Shown: piece after piece, positions 1 to 6,251 of the stretch
Numbering within the stretch: position 1 is the stretch's first letter
Layout: the number at the start of each line of letters is the position of its first letter
Assembly: GCA_011046055.1 (NCBI GenBank)
Contig: DSBN01000218.1
Coordinates: 1 to 6,251 of the forward strand
Length of the DNA: 6,251 bases
Direction: 5' to 3'
From: Sediminispirochaeta sp.
GTDB lineage: Bacteria > Spirochaetota > Spirochaetia > DSM-16054 > Sediminispirochaetaceae
Position numbers and translations under genes: made by a program
Notes under the pieces: generated by a model
The model's database searches: none
Seen by the model: only the letters and a program-made list of their open reading frames with translations
What the model was told of the DNA's origin: nothing

Positions 1-19
1 GTATAAAGTAAGACGGGTA

Positions 20-607
20 ATGGAACGGGACGAACTGTACAGGCTGGTCGACGCGATACTTAACAAGGCGAGTTTTGACGAGCTGGAGGTCCTCAAGGCG
101 GCAATCGCCCGGAGAGAGGGAGAGGGCGAGGGCCGGGCGATCGGCGGTCTACGTATGTCGCCCAAGAAGCTCGCCGAGAGTACCGCCCAACAACTGGCAG
201 ATCAGATCAGCTACTCCCGGGACAGCATCCGGGAGATGATCCAGGACTTTGCGGTTGACATAATTCGCAAGGAGGCCCCGGAGCTCTCGGATGAGCAGGT
301 CTACGAGCTGCTGGAGGCTTGGATCCCCGACGAGGGGGCCCGGTCCGCTTCGGATGCCGATGACGAGAGCGAGACAAATATACCCAAAGACGCGCTGTTG
401 ACCATGATCGAGCAGTTTCTCCTCTACTCCCAGGGACGGATGTCGGTACGGCAGCAGTCGGAGCTGCGGCGGGAAATTCCCAACTGGCATCAGGTCTACT
501 GGGAGAAGTTCCCCTCTTGGCTCAGAAGGTCATTGTCGCTCTTTTTGAAGGGGACCATCGACAAAGAGTCCTTTTGGCTGGACGTGTACAAAAATTTGGA
601 CTTGTAG
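20..607 (+). CDS. Hypothetical protein, helical and charged, 195 aa
   Basis: I do not recognise this protein and assign no function. The predicted product is soluble, with no signal peptide or membrane segment. Residues 1-31 look like an amphipathic helix (DELYRLVDAIL, then FDELEVLKAAIARRE). A Gly/Glu-rich hinge follows at about 33-44, then a second helical block at 47-102. An acidic Ser/Asp/Glu-rich linker lies at about 104-120. The C-terminal part (121-195) is rich in aromatic residues (NWHQVYWEKFPSWLRR, SFWLDVYKNLDL). The start is uncertain: the ATG at 20 has only a weak purine-rich stretch before it, and no in-frame stop lies between position 2 and the ATG, so the true start could be upstream of the window. 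The gene ends in TAG, 37 bp from the convergent rel gene. The sustained reading frame and GC-rich third positions support a real gene, possibly lineage-restricted. Confidence 0.8.
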   Translation: MERDELYRLVDAILNKASFDELEVLKAAIARREGEGEGRAIGGLRMSPKKLAESTAQQLADQISYSRDSIREMIQDFAVDIIRKEAPELSDEQVYELLEAWIPDEGARSASDADDESETNIPKDALLTMIEQFLLYSQGRMSVRQQSELRREIPNWHQVYWEKFPSWLRRSLSLFLKGTIDKESFWLDVYKNLDL

Positions 608-644
608 AAGATCATACGAAAAAGATAGAGCCTAAATATCGCGC

Positions 645-2654
645 TTAGAGTGGCTGGATGTTTATCACCGCTGGTATGGTGCGAATGGATTTGAGAACCT
701 TTTTGAAATCTTCCGCCTTCTCCAACTCCATGCTGAACCGCCCTCGCAGGTTTCCCTCTTCGTCTTCCTCCAGTTTTCCTTCAATCAAATGACCCCGATA
801 TTTGCGGACAGCCCCCTCGATCTCTGAAAAGAGGTCGCTGGTCATCCGGCTGCTCACCCGAAACTTGCGGACCGCTTTCGGGGAGGCGGTCTCCCATTCC
901 ACTTCGATGCTGCGGGCCTCGAAGTCTTGGATGTGCTTCAGGTTGGGACAGTCACGGCGATGTACGATGATCCCTCGACCGCGGCTGACGTAGCCGATGA
1001 TGTCGTCGCCGGAGCTGGGGGTGCAGCATTTCGCAATGCTGATCAGCATGTTCTTTTCGTTTCCGATGCGGAAGGCGATTTTGGCCTGATCGACCACCTG
1101 TTTGATGATCGTCTCTTTTTCCGCCGGCTTCGGTTCACACTTTTCCTGGGTCTCCCCGGCCTGTTTCTCTTCGGGGTGGCTGACTCTCTTTTTGGCGATA
1201 ATACTCTTGTCGATGAAGAGGTTCTCTTCGTGCTTGTTGAGCCAGTGCCGGATCTTCTGTCGTGCCCGGGAGGTGCGGGCGAACTTGAGCCAGTTGACGT
1301 GGGGCTTGGCGTTGTTGGCGGTGAGGATCTCGATCACCTGGGTGTTTTTCAGGGCTTGATTGAGCGGAATGATCGAACCGTCGGCCTTGGCGCCGATGGT
1401 GTGGTTTCCCACTTCGGTGTGGATATGATAGGCGAAGTCGATGGCGGTGGATTTTTTGGGAAGCTCCACAATATGCCCCCGGGGGGTGAAGACGAAAATT
1501 GAATCCTTCAGCAGCTCGGACTTGATCTCCTCGATGCTGGTGTCGGCGTTGGTGGTGCGGTTCCACTGCTTGAGTTTGTTGATGATCGGCAGCTCTTCCG
1601 GTTTGATCCTGGCGCCGGAAAACTCCCGTTTGTAGGCCCAGTGGGCGGCTACTCCGAACTCGGCGGTCTGGTGCATTTGATGGGTTCGCACCTGGATTTC
1701 GATGAGCTTGCCGCCGTTGCACATCACCGTGGTGTGCAGGCTCTGGTAGTGGTTCGCCTTGGGCATGGCGATGTAGTCCTTGAACCGCCCCTCGATCGGC
1801 GGCCAGAGTTTGTGGATCACTCCCAGCAGGGTGTAGCACTCGTTGGAAGAGTCGCAGAGTACACGGATACCCAGGAGGTCGTAGATTTCGTCGATGTCTT
1901 TGCCTCGGCGTTTCATTTTCTGGTAGATCGAGTAGACGTGCTTCACCCGGGTGGAGATCCGGACCTCCACGCCTTCCTTTCTCGCGGCGGTGAGGATCTG
2001 GCGCTCCACGGTTCGCAAATAGGTCGACCTTTCCAATTTTTTGTTGGACAGGTATTTCTTGATATAGTTGTAGGTGTCGGGGTTCAGCTCCTTCAAGGCC
2101 AGGTCTTCCAGTTCGACCTTCATCCAAGAGATACCCAGACGGTCGGCCAAGGGGGCGTATATATCGAGACACTCCTTGGCGATTCTCTTGGACTTATCTC
2201 GAGGCAGAAACTCCAAGGTGCTCATGTTGTGATACTTGTCGGCAAGTTTGATGATAATGACCCGGATGTCCTTGGTCATGGCGAAGAGCATTTTTCGGAT
2301 CGTCTCGGACTCCTGCACTCGCTTGCTTTTGGCCTTGACTATGGATATTTTGGTGACCCCGTTGACCATCGAGGCGATCTGTCGGCCGAAGCGCCGCCTG
2401 ACCTCCGCTTCATCGACGACGGTATCTTCGATCACGTCGTGCAGCAGCGCCGCGATCACCGCTTCGCAGTCCAGCTGCATGTCCACCAGAATCTCGGCGA
2501 CCTGCAGGGGGTGGATAAAATAGGGCTCTCCGCTGGCTCGCTGCTGATCACGGTGCAGCTCCTTGGACCATTCGGCGGCCTCTATTATCTTGCCCCTCTC
2601 CCGTTCGGTATAACGGCCGAGCTTCTGCTTGAACTGTTCGATTTTATTCAACAT
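645..2654 (-). CDS. rel: Bifunctional (p)ppGpp synthetase/hydrolase Rel (RelA/SpoT family)
   Basis: This long RelA/SpoT homologue would make (p)ppGpp from ATP and GDP/GTP on starved ribosomes and hydrolyse it otherwise, in the cytoplasm. Domain order in the 669 residues: HD hydrolase (about 20-175) with H48, H72-D73, E76-D77 and D139 of KLADKYHNM all present; synthetase (about 225-345) with D259, the RFKD motif at 290-293, YQSLHT at 303-308 and catalytic E319 in EIQVRT; TGS (about 385-446); helical linker to about 530; zinc-finger/CC domain (C543-C544, H565, C569); C-terminal ACT-like domain (about 598-669). The RxKD rather than ExDD motif, plus an intact HD site, point to a bifunctional enzyme rather than monofunctional RelA. 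It is somewhat shorter than the 720-750 residues of many homologues. The ATG overlaps the end of prmC by 11 nt and has no good Shine-Dalgarno, so coupling is likely. The stop is TAA. Confidence 0.97.
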   Translation of the reverse strand: MLNKIEQFKQKLGRYTERERGKIIEAAEWSKELHRDQQRASGEPYFIHPLQVAEILVDMQLDCEAVIAALLHDVIEDTVVDEAEVRRRFGRQIASMVNGVTKISIVKAKSKRVQESETIRKMLFAMTKDIRVIIIKLADKYHNMSTLEFLPRDKSKRIAKECLDIYAPLADRLGISWMKVELEDLALKELNPDTYNYIKKYLSNKKLERSTYLRTVERQILTAARKEGVEVRISTRVKHVYSIYQKMKRRGKDIDEIYDLLGIRVLCDSSNECYTLLGVIHKLWPPIEGRFKDYIAMPKANHYQSLHTTVMCNGGKLIEIQVRTHQMHQTAEFGVAAHWAYKREFSGARIKPEELPIINKLKQWNRTTNADTSIEEIKSELLKDSIFVFTPRGHIVELPKKSTAIDFAYHIHTEVGNHTIGAKADGSIIPLNQALKNTQVIEILTANNAKPHVNWLKFARTSRARQKIRHWLNKHEENLFIDKSIIAKKRVSHPEEKQAGETQEKCEPKPAEKETIIKQVVDQAKIAFRIGNEKNMLISIAKCCTPSSGDDIIGYVSRGRGIIVHRRDCPNLKHIQDFEARSIEVEWETASPKAVRKFRVSSRMTSDLFSEIEGAVRKYRGHLIEGKLEEDEEGNLRGRFSMELEKAEDFKKVLKSIRTIPAVINIQPL

Positions 2655-3527
2655 GAGTTTTTCGTCCGCTCACCACCCGATCCCTGCCGCTCAGGTCTTG
2701 GTAGGCCTGTGCATTCCGGTAGCCTCGGTGGCTGAGAAGGTCCTTCACCTCTTGGATCTGATCGATACCGGTCTCCAGAAACAGGGCTCCACCGGGTTTG
2801 AGAAAATCGTAGGCCTCCTCGATGATCAGGCGAATCGAGTCCAGACCGTCGTCGCCTCCGTCCAAGGCCTGCAGCGGTTCAGGCCAACGTCTCTGCTGCA
2901 TCTGGGCCACTTCAGAGTTTTTTACATAGGGCGGATTGGAGACGATGATGTCGTAGTGTCCCTGGATATTGGAGAAAAAATCACTCTCGATCAGAGGAAG
3001 GGGGTCGCAGAGGAGGTGTCGGCTGTTTTGACGGCATACCGCCAGGGCTGACTTCGACACGTCCGCGGCGTGTACCTCCAATTCGGGACGCAGGTACTTC
3101 AAGCTGATGGCGATACAGCCGCTGCCGGTGCCCAGGTCGAGAATAGCAGTTCCGCCCCCGGCGGCTCCGGACGATTCCATAGACCTTGGTTGGGAGGCCA
3201 GTTTGGTCTCCACATCCTGCAAGACCAGCTCCACCAGGGTCTCGGTTTCGGGCCTGGGCACCATGACCCGTTCGTCGACGTAGAAGGGGAGACCGAAGAA
3301 CTCCTTCTTCTGTCTTATATAACTCACCGGGTAGCCGGAGCGGCGTTTTTCCAAATAGGAGCGAAACTCGTGTTCCGCCGACAGGGGGATCTCTTCGGGG
3401 TAGGAGGCGAGAATTTTTTCGCGGCTCACTCCCAAGGTATGCGCCAGGATCAGAGTGGCGTCCAAAAAGGGGGTCTCCAATTCGGATAGGAGTTCCGTGG
3501 CTTCTACGAGTAGTTCGCGGACCGTGC

Positions 3528-3531
<4 letters not shown>
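2644..3531 (-). CDS. prmC: Peptide chain release factor N5-glutamine methyltransferase PrmC (HemK)
   Basis: PrmC uses S-adenosylmethionine to methylate the glutamine of the GGQ motif of release factors RF1 and RF2, which raises their termination efficiency. In the 295 residues, 1-75 form the helical substrate-binding N-domain. VPRPETE (91-97) and the SAM-binding LDLGTGSG (131-138) begin the Rossmann-fold methyltransferase domain. NPPY (199-202) is the diagnostic motif that binds the target glutamine amide. The C-terminus carries the GRDRVVSGR segment (282-290) typical of the family. Residues 110-128 form a Ser/Gly/Ala-rich linker between the two domains. The length is normal. The start overlaps the prfA stop in ATGA (3528-3531), and the purine-rich end of prfA may serve as its ribosome binding site. 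Its substrate RF1 is encoded just upstream, a common pairing. The stop TAA lies inside the start of rel. Confidence 0.97.
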
Positions 3532-4592
<1,061 letters not shown>

Positions 4593-4596
4593 GATA

Positions 4597-4764
4597 TTAA
4601 GATTTCTCCTTGAAGTGCGGACAGGTGTAGATCACTAGTTCAAAGTTTTCCCTGCTCTTCACCTCGGAAAGAGCCTGTCTAATTTTCTCCTGGTACATGC
4701 ACTTGCCGTCATAGCGGCAGATGGGGCACGCGCCGTTGCCTCGGTGGTTGATTTCAACTTGCAT
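4597..4764 (-). CDS. Small four-cysteine protein, 55 aa, head of the prfA operon
   Basis: This short open frame encodes 55 residues beginning [16 protein letters not shown] and ending [11 protein letters not shown] do not recognise it as a named family. Cysteines sit at 13, 16, 22 and 48, with a histidine at 50: a CPxC, a third Cys six residues on, a helical stretch (about 24-40), then CPH. Four cysteines in this arrangement suggest one structural Zn(II) or a small Fe-S site; this is inference. The stop (TAA) lies 4 nt before the prfA ATG, and the prfA ribosome binding site is inside its last codons. No Shine-Dalgarno precedes its ATG, but a promoter ends 6 nt upstream, so a leaderless message is likely. 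It could be a genuine small protein, a translated leader that controls prfA, or both. The paired CxxC/CPH pattern favours a real protein. Confidence 0.65.
   Translation of the reverse strand: MQVEINHRGNGACPICRYDGKCMYQEKIRQALSEVKSRENFELVIYTCPHFKEKS
4606..4611 (-). promoter_or_regulatory. Ribosome binding site of prfA inside the small upstream gene
   Basis: AAGGAG on the minus strand lies 13 nt from the prfA ATG, slightly longer than usual. It overlaps the codons for F-K-E near the end of the small gene, so ribosomes translating that gene must cross it. This arrangement fits coupled or reinitiating translation of prfA. Confidence 0.6.
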
Positions 4765-4799
4765 GTTTTAAAGATATCAAAAAACACCCGCCGATGCAA
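4765..4799 (-). promoter_or_regulatory. Sigma70-type promoter of the prfA-prmC-rel operon, probably leaderless
   Basis: On the minus strand, TTGCAT (4799-4794) serves as the -35 element. A 17-bp spacer that includes a T-run follows, then TATCTT (4776-4771) as the -10. Only TAAAAC separates the -10 from the ATG of the small four-cysteine gene. Transcription would start at or within a base or two of that ATG, giving a leaderless message. A 9-nt word, TTCAACTTG on the plus strand, occurs both upstream (4834-4842, within the palindrome TTCAACTTGAA) and just inside the gene (4753-4761). It could be an operator pair, but chance is just as plausible. The stretch 4765-4865 holds no other gene and no clear terminator for the rhomboid gene. 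Confidence 0.55.
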
Positions 4800-4865
4800 T
4801 TCACATTTACCCAAGAAGCGGCGCTGTTTTTTATTCAACTTGAACGCGATTCGGGAAGGCGGGCT

Positions 4866-5417
4866 CTATTTCCGTAAGAAGCCGAACACACTTCCGCAGG
4901 CGCCTCCGACTATGTGGGCGAACTCGGAGACCTGGTTGCCCTGGAAAGAGGTGATAAACTCCTGGGCCAGGTAGAGTACCAGGATGAGAATAAAGGTCAG
5001 AGGCACCTCGCCGTTGCGAATATTGGTGAAGGATACGAGCAGAATCATCATGAAGGCGATCCCGCTGGCCCCCAACAGGGCGGTGGAGAAGAGAAAGGCG
5101 TTCAATAGCCCAGTGACCAGGGCGGTCACCAGGATCATGGTCAACAGGGGCAGCGAACCGTACTTCTCCTCCAGGATCGGGCCGAGCAGGAGGATGAGGG
5201 TGAAGTTCGCCAGCAGATGCTGCCAGCTTATATGGCCCAGGATATGGGTGAAAAGGCGGAGCAGGTTCAGCGGGTCGGCGAAGCTGAATCCGGTTTTTCC
5301 GGGCACTACAAAAAAGGCCCTGATCAGAGCACCACCGCTGAGTTGGTCCGTCGCCAGCACGAGCACCGCCAGCAGGGCGAAGGTGAGGGTACTCGGGGCG
5401 TTGTAACGAATTTTCAT
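4866..5417 (-). CDS. Rhomboid-family intramembrane serine protease
   Basis: Rhomboids cut transmembrane substrates within the membrane using a Ser-His dyad. The 183 residues hold about six membrane helices (roughly 9-23, 66-82, 88-110, 112-130, 138-157, 165-181), the minimal bacterial core. The family signatures are present: the H62-x4-H67-x3-N71 motif in the second helix (the Asn contributes to the oxyanion hole), GASG with nucleophile S118, and FAHIVGGACG with H168 followed by small glycines for helix packing. The start is the ATG at 5417, because AAAGGAG sits 6 nt upstream. A longer in-frame reading from 5486 adds 23 residues without such a site and would push a charged stretch ahead of the first helix. 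The substrate is unknown. The gene could be read from the aldolase gene upstream across the antisense of the tRNA. I see no obvious promoter of its own. The stop is TAG. Confidence 0.9.
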   Translation of the reverse strand: MKIRYNAPSTLTFALLAVLVLATDQLSGGALIRAFFVVPGKTGFSFADPLNLLRLFTHILGHISWQHLLANFTLILLLGPILEEKYGSLPLLTMILVTALVTGLLNAFLFSTALLGASGIAFMMILLVSFTNIRNGEVPLTFILILVLYLAQEFITSFQGNQVSEFAHIVGGACGSVFGFLRK

Positions 5418-5423
5418 GTTCTT

Positions 5424-5430
5424 CTCCTTT
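5424..5430 (-). promoter_or_regulatory. Ribosome binding site that fixes the rhomboid start
   Basis: AAAGGAG on the minus strand, 6 nt before the ATG at 5417, is a near-ideal Shine-Dalgarno. It decides in favour of the 183-residue product over the 206-residue extended reading. Confidence 0.85.
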
Positions 5431-5479
5431 GATGCAATGAGACCGAAGCAAAGGGGTCTGCACAAAATCTTTTGGAATC

Positions 5480-5508
5480 TTGACACGGCCCCGAGGAGCG
5501 GGTATGCT
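5480..5508 (+). promoter_or_regulatory. Promoter of tRNA-Arg
   Basis: A perfect -35 TTGACA (5480-5485), a 17-bp spacer and a -10 TATGCT (5503-5508, matching four of six consensus bases) precede the tRNA. The predicted start near 5515 would leave a leader of about 25 nt for RNase P to remove. Confidence 0.75.
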
Positions 5509-5515
5509 GGCAGGC

Positions 5516-5533
5516 GAAGCTCGAGGCAGCTTC
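5516..5533 (+). repeat. Inverted repeat in the tRNA leader
   Basis: GAAGCT and AGCTTC form a perfect 6-bp stem around the 6-nt loop CGAGGC. The hairpin begins at about the predicted transcription start and ends 6 nt before the mature tRNA. It could protect the 5' end of the precursor or affect RNase P processing. It lacks a T-run on either strand, so it is not a standard terminator. Confidence 0.5.
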
Positions 5534-5539
5534 AGCCAT

Positions 5540-5613
5540 GGACACGTAGCTCAGCTGGATAGAGCGCCACCCTCCGGAGGTGGAAGTCGTGGGTTCGAAT
5601 CCCGCCGTGTTCA
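5540..5613 (+). tRNA. tRNA-Arg (anticodon CCG)
   Basis: The 74 nt fold into a full cloverleaf. The acceptor stem is GGACACG with CGTGTTC (one G-T wobble) and the discriminator is A5613. The D-stem is GCTC/GAGC with GG in the loop. The anticodon stem is CCACC/GGTGG around CTCCGGA, anticodon CCG at 5574-5576, reading the Arg codon CGG. The variable loop is AAGTC, and the T-arm is GTGGG-TTCGAAT-CCCGC. No CCA is encoded, so the 3' end must be completed by CCA-adding enzyme. The gene lies alone on the plus strand between two minus-strand genes. The stop codon of the aldolase gene begins at the very next base. A short T-run (5617-5621) follows with no separate hairpin. Confidence 0.97.
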
Positions 5614-6251
5614 CTATTTTTCCTGGCCGTATTTGGTCCGAACAAAGTCCTGCATGGCCTTGATATCCTCATCGCTGATCAGATGAGGCTTGCCTATACT
5701 TTTGGCCATGATGTAGATTCTCGCGTTCTTCTCCACTACACTGACCACCTTCATCGCGTTCTCAAAGTCTTTGCCCACATAGACCGTACCGTGGTTCGGT
5801 ATCAGCACCGCGTTTCGTTCCCGACCCAAGGCACGTACGACGTTGGATGCCAGCTCTTCCGTACCGGGCAGGGCGTATTCGCAGTTGACTATCCTGTCGC
5901 CTACGATCTGTACAAAATCCTCGCTGACCCCGGGCAGATCCTCCCGGATGACCCCTAAGACGCTGGAGTAAATGGGATGGGAGTGGATAACCACATCCAC
6001 ATCGGGTCGGGAGTTGAGGACGGCGATGTGCATCTGGTACTCGATGCTCGGCTTCCGGTGCCCTTCTACAATTTGAAAATCGCCGTTCATCACCACGATG
6101 TCTTCGTTGGCGATCTCTTCGTAGGGTATCCCGCTGGGCTTGATATAGATCAGGCCGGTCCGGGGATCTCTGATGCTGAGGTTGCCCCAGGTACCGACGG
6201 TGAGATTTTCCCGCAGCAAACGACGACCGCCCTCGGCGACCGCGTTTTTTA
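5614..6251 (-). CDS. Class II aldolase/adducin-family protein, N-terminus beyond the window
   Basis: Members cleave or epimerise sugar phosphates such as L-fuculose 1-phosphate with a Zn(II) ion. About 211 residues are visible. Numbering from the TTG codon at 6219: GTWGNLS (9-15) and IKPSG (26-30) are phosphate/substrate-loop motifs; E60 in PSIEYQMH matches the catalytic acid of FucA; HSH (H79, H81) and NHG (H143) supply the three zinc ligands. Length and the Glu favour the FucA-like branch over AraD, but the substrate cannot be told. The reading frame stays open upstream of the TTG, with residues NAVAEGGRRL that match the normal N-terminal helix of the family. The true start therefore lies just outside the window and the TTG is internal. 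Oddity: the second Ser of the usual PSS phosphate-binding motif is Ile59. The stop is TAG, abutting the tRNA. Confidence 0.9.
   Translation of the reverse strand, partial: KNAVAEGGRRLLRENLTVGTWGNLSIRDPRTGLIYIKPSGIPYEEIANEDIVVMNGDFQIVEGHRKPSIEYQMHIAVLNSRPDVDVVIHSHPIYSSVLGVIREDLPGVSEDFVQIVGDRIVNCEYALPGTEELASNVVRALGRERNAVLIPNHGTVYVGKDFENAMKVVSVVEKNARIYIMAKSIGKPHLISDEDIKAMQDFVRTKYGQEK

Noticed and set aside
608..644. Shared terminator between the convergent hypothetical and rel genes
   Set aside because: Only a 4-bp CTAA/TTAG pairing is present, with no GC-rich stem or T-run.
1135..2735. Long open frames overlapping rel on both strands (up to about 360 codons)
   Set aside because: They lie wholly or mostly inside the unmistakable rel coding frame, have low-complexity Arg/Gly/His/Pro or Val/Asp/Leu-rich products and no family motifs. 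They are shadows of a GC-rich gene.
4777..4825. Possible rho-independent terminator of the rhomboid gene (CGCCG/CGGCG then GGTGTTTTTT)
   Set aside because: The stem is only 5 bp with a 25-nt loop and its 3' part coincides with the promoter spacer. It is too weak to call.
4866..5486. Longer rhomboid reading with 23 extra N-terminal residues
   Set aside because: The internal ATG at 5417 has AAAGGAG at 6-nt spacing, whereas the upstream ATG has no ribosome binding site and overlaps the tRNA promoter.
5414..5614. Minus-strand frame encoding MNTAGFEPTTSTSGG
   Set aside because: This peptide pattern is a well-known artefact of translating the antisense strand of a tRNA gene.
5480..5686. Plus-strand frame encoding HVAQLDRAPPSGGGSRGFE
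   Set aside because: It is the sense translation of the tRNA-Arg gene, another classic spurious prediction, running on into antisense of the aldolase gene.
5614..6219. TTG at 6219 as the start of the aldolase gene
   Set aside because: The frame continues upstream with residues typical of the N-terminal helix of the family and no stop before the window edge, so the TTG is internal.

Overview
The window looks like a chromosomal segment of a spirochaete, probably a free-living, moderately GC-rich member of the Spirochaetaceae. This is an inference. It rests on the minus-strand gene order prfA-prmC-rel, an order I recall from Borrelia, and on a single long Rel of 669 residues. No mobile element, CRISPR array or sign of recent transfer is visible. 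Most of the content is housekeeping.

Layout from left to right. (1) 20-607 (+): a 195-residue protein of unknown function, helical and charged, convergent with the next gene. (2) 645-4764 (-): a tight four-gene operon read right to left. It begins with a 55-residue four-cysteine protein, followed by prfA (release factor 1), prmC (release-factor glutamine methyltransferase) and rel (bifunctional (p)ppGpp synthetase/hydrolase). The first two genes are 4 nt apart, prfA and prmC overlap by 4 nt (ATGA), and prmC and rel overlap by 11 nt. A good sigma70-type promoter ends 6 nt before the ATG of the small gene, which suggests a leaderless mRNA. (3) 4866-5417 (-): a rhomboid-family intramembrane serine protease with an intact Ser-His dyad. 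(4) 5540-5613 (+): tRNA-Arg(CCG) with its own promoter and a leader hairpin. (5) 5614 to the window edge (-): a class II aldolase/adducin-family protein, cut off at its N-terminus by the window. Its stop codon directly abuts the 3' end of the tRNA.

How the genes fit together: the central operon links translation termination (RF1 and the enzyme that methylates its GGQ motif) with the stringent response (Rel, which senses stalled ribosomes). The overlaps imply translational coupling, so Rel is probably made in proportion to PrmC. The operon genes end in TAA, TGA, TAA and TAA. The three other protein genes all end in TAG, the stop codon read only by RF1.

The most interesting unannotated item is the small Cys-rich gene at the head of the operon together with its apparently leaderless promoter. 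I found no convincing evidence of a wholly new multi-gene system.
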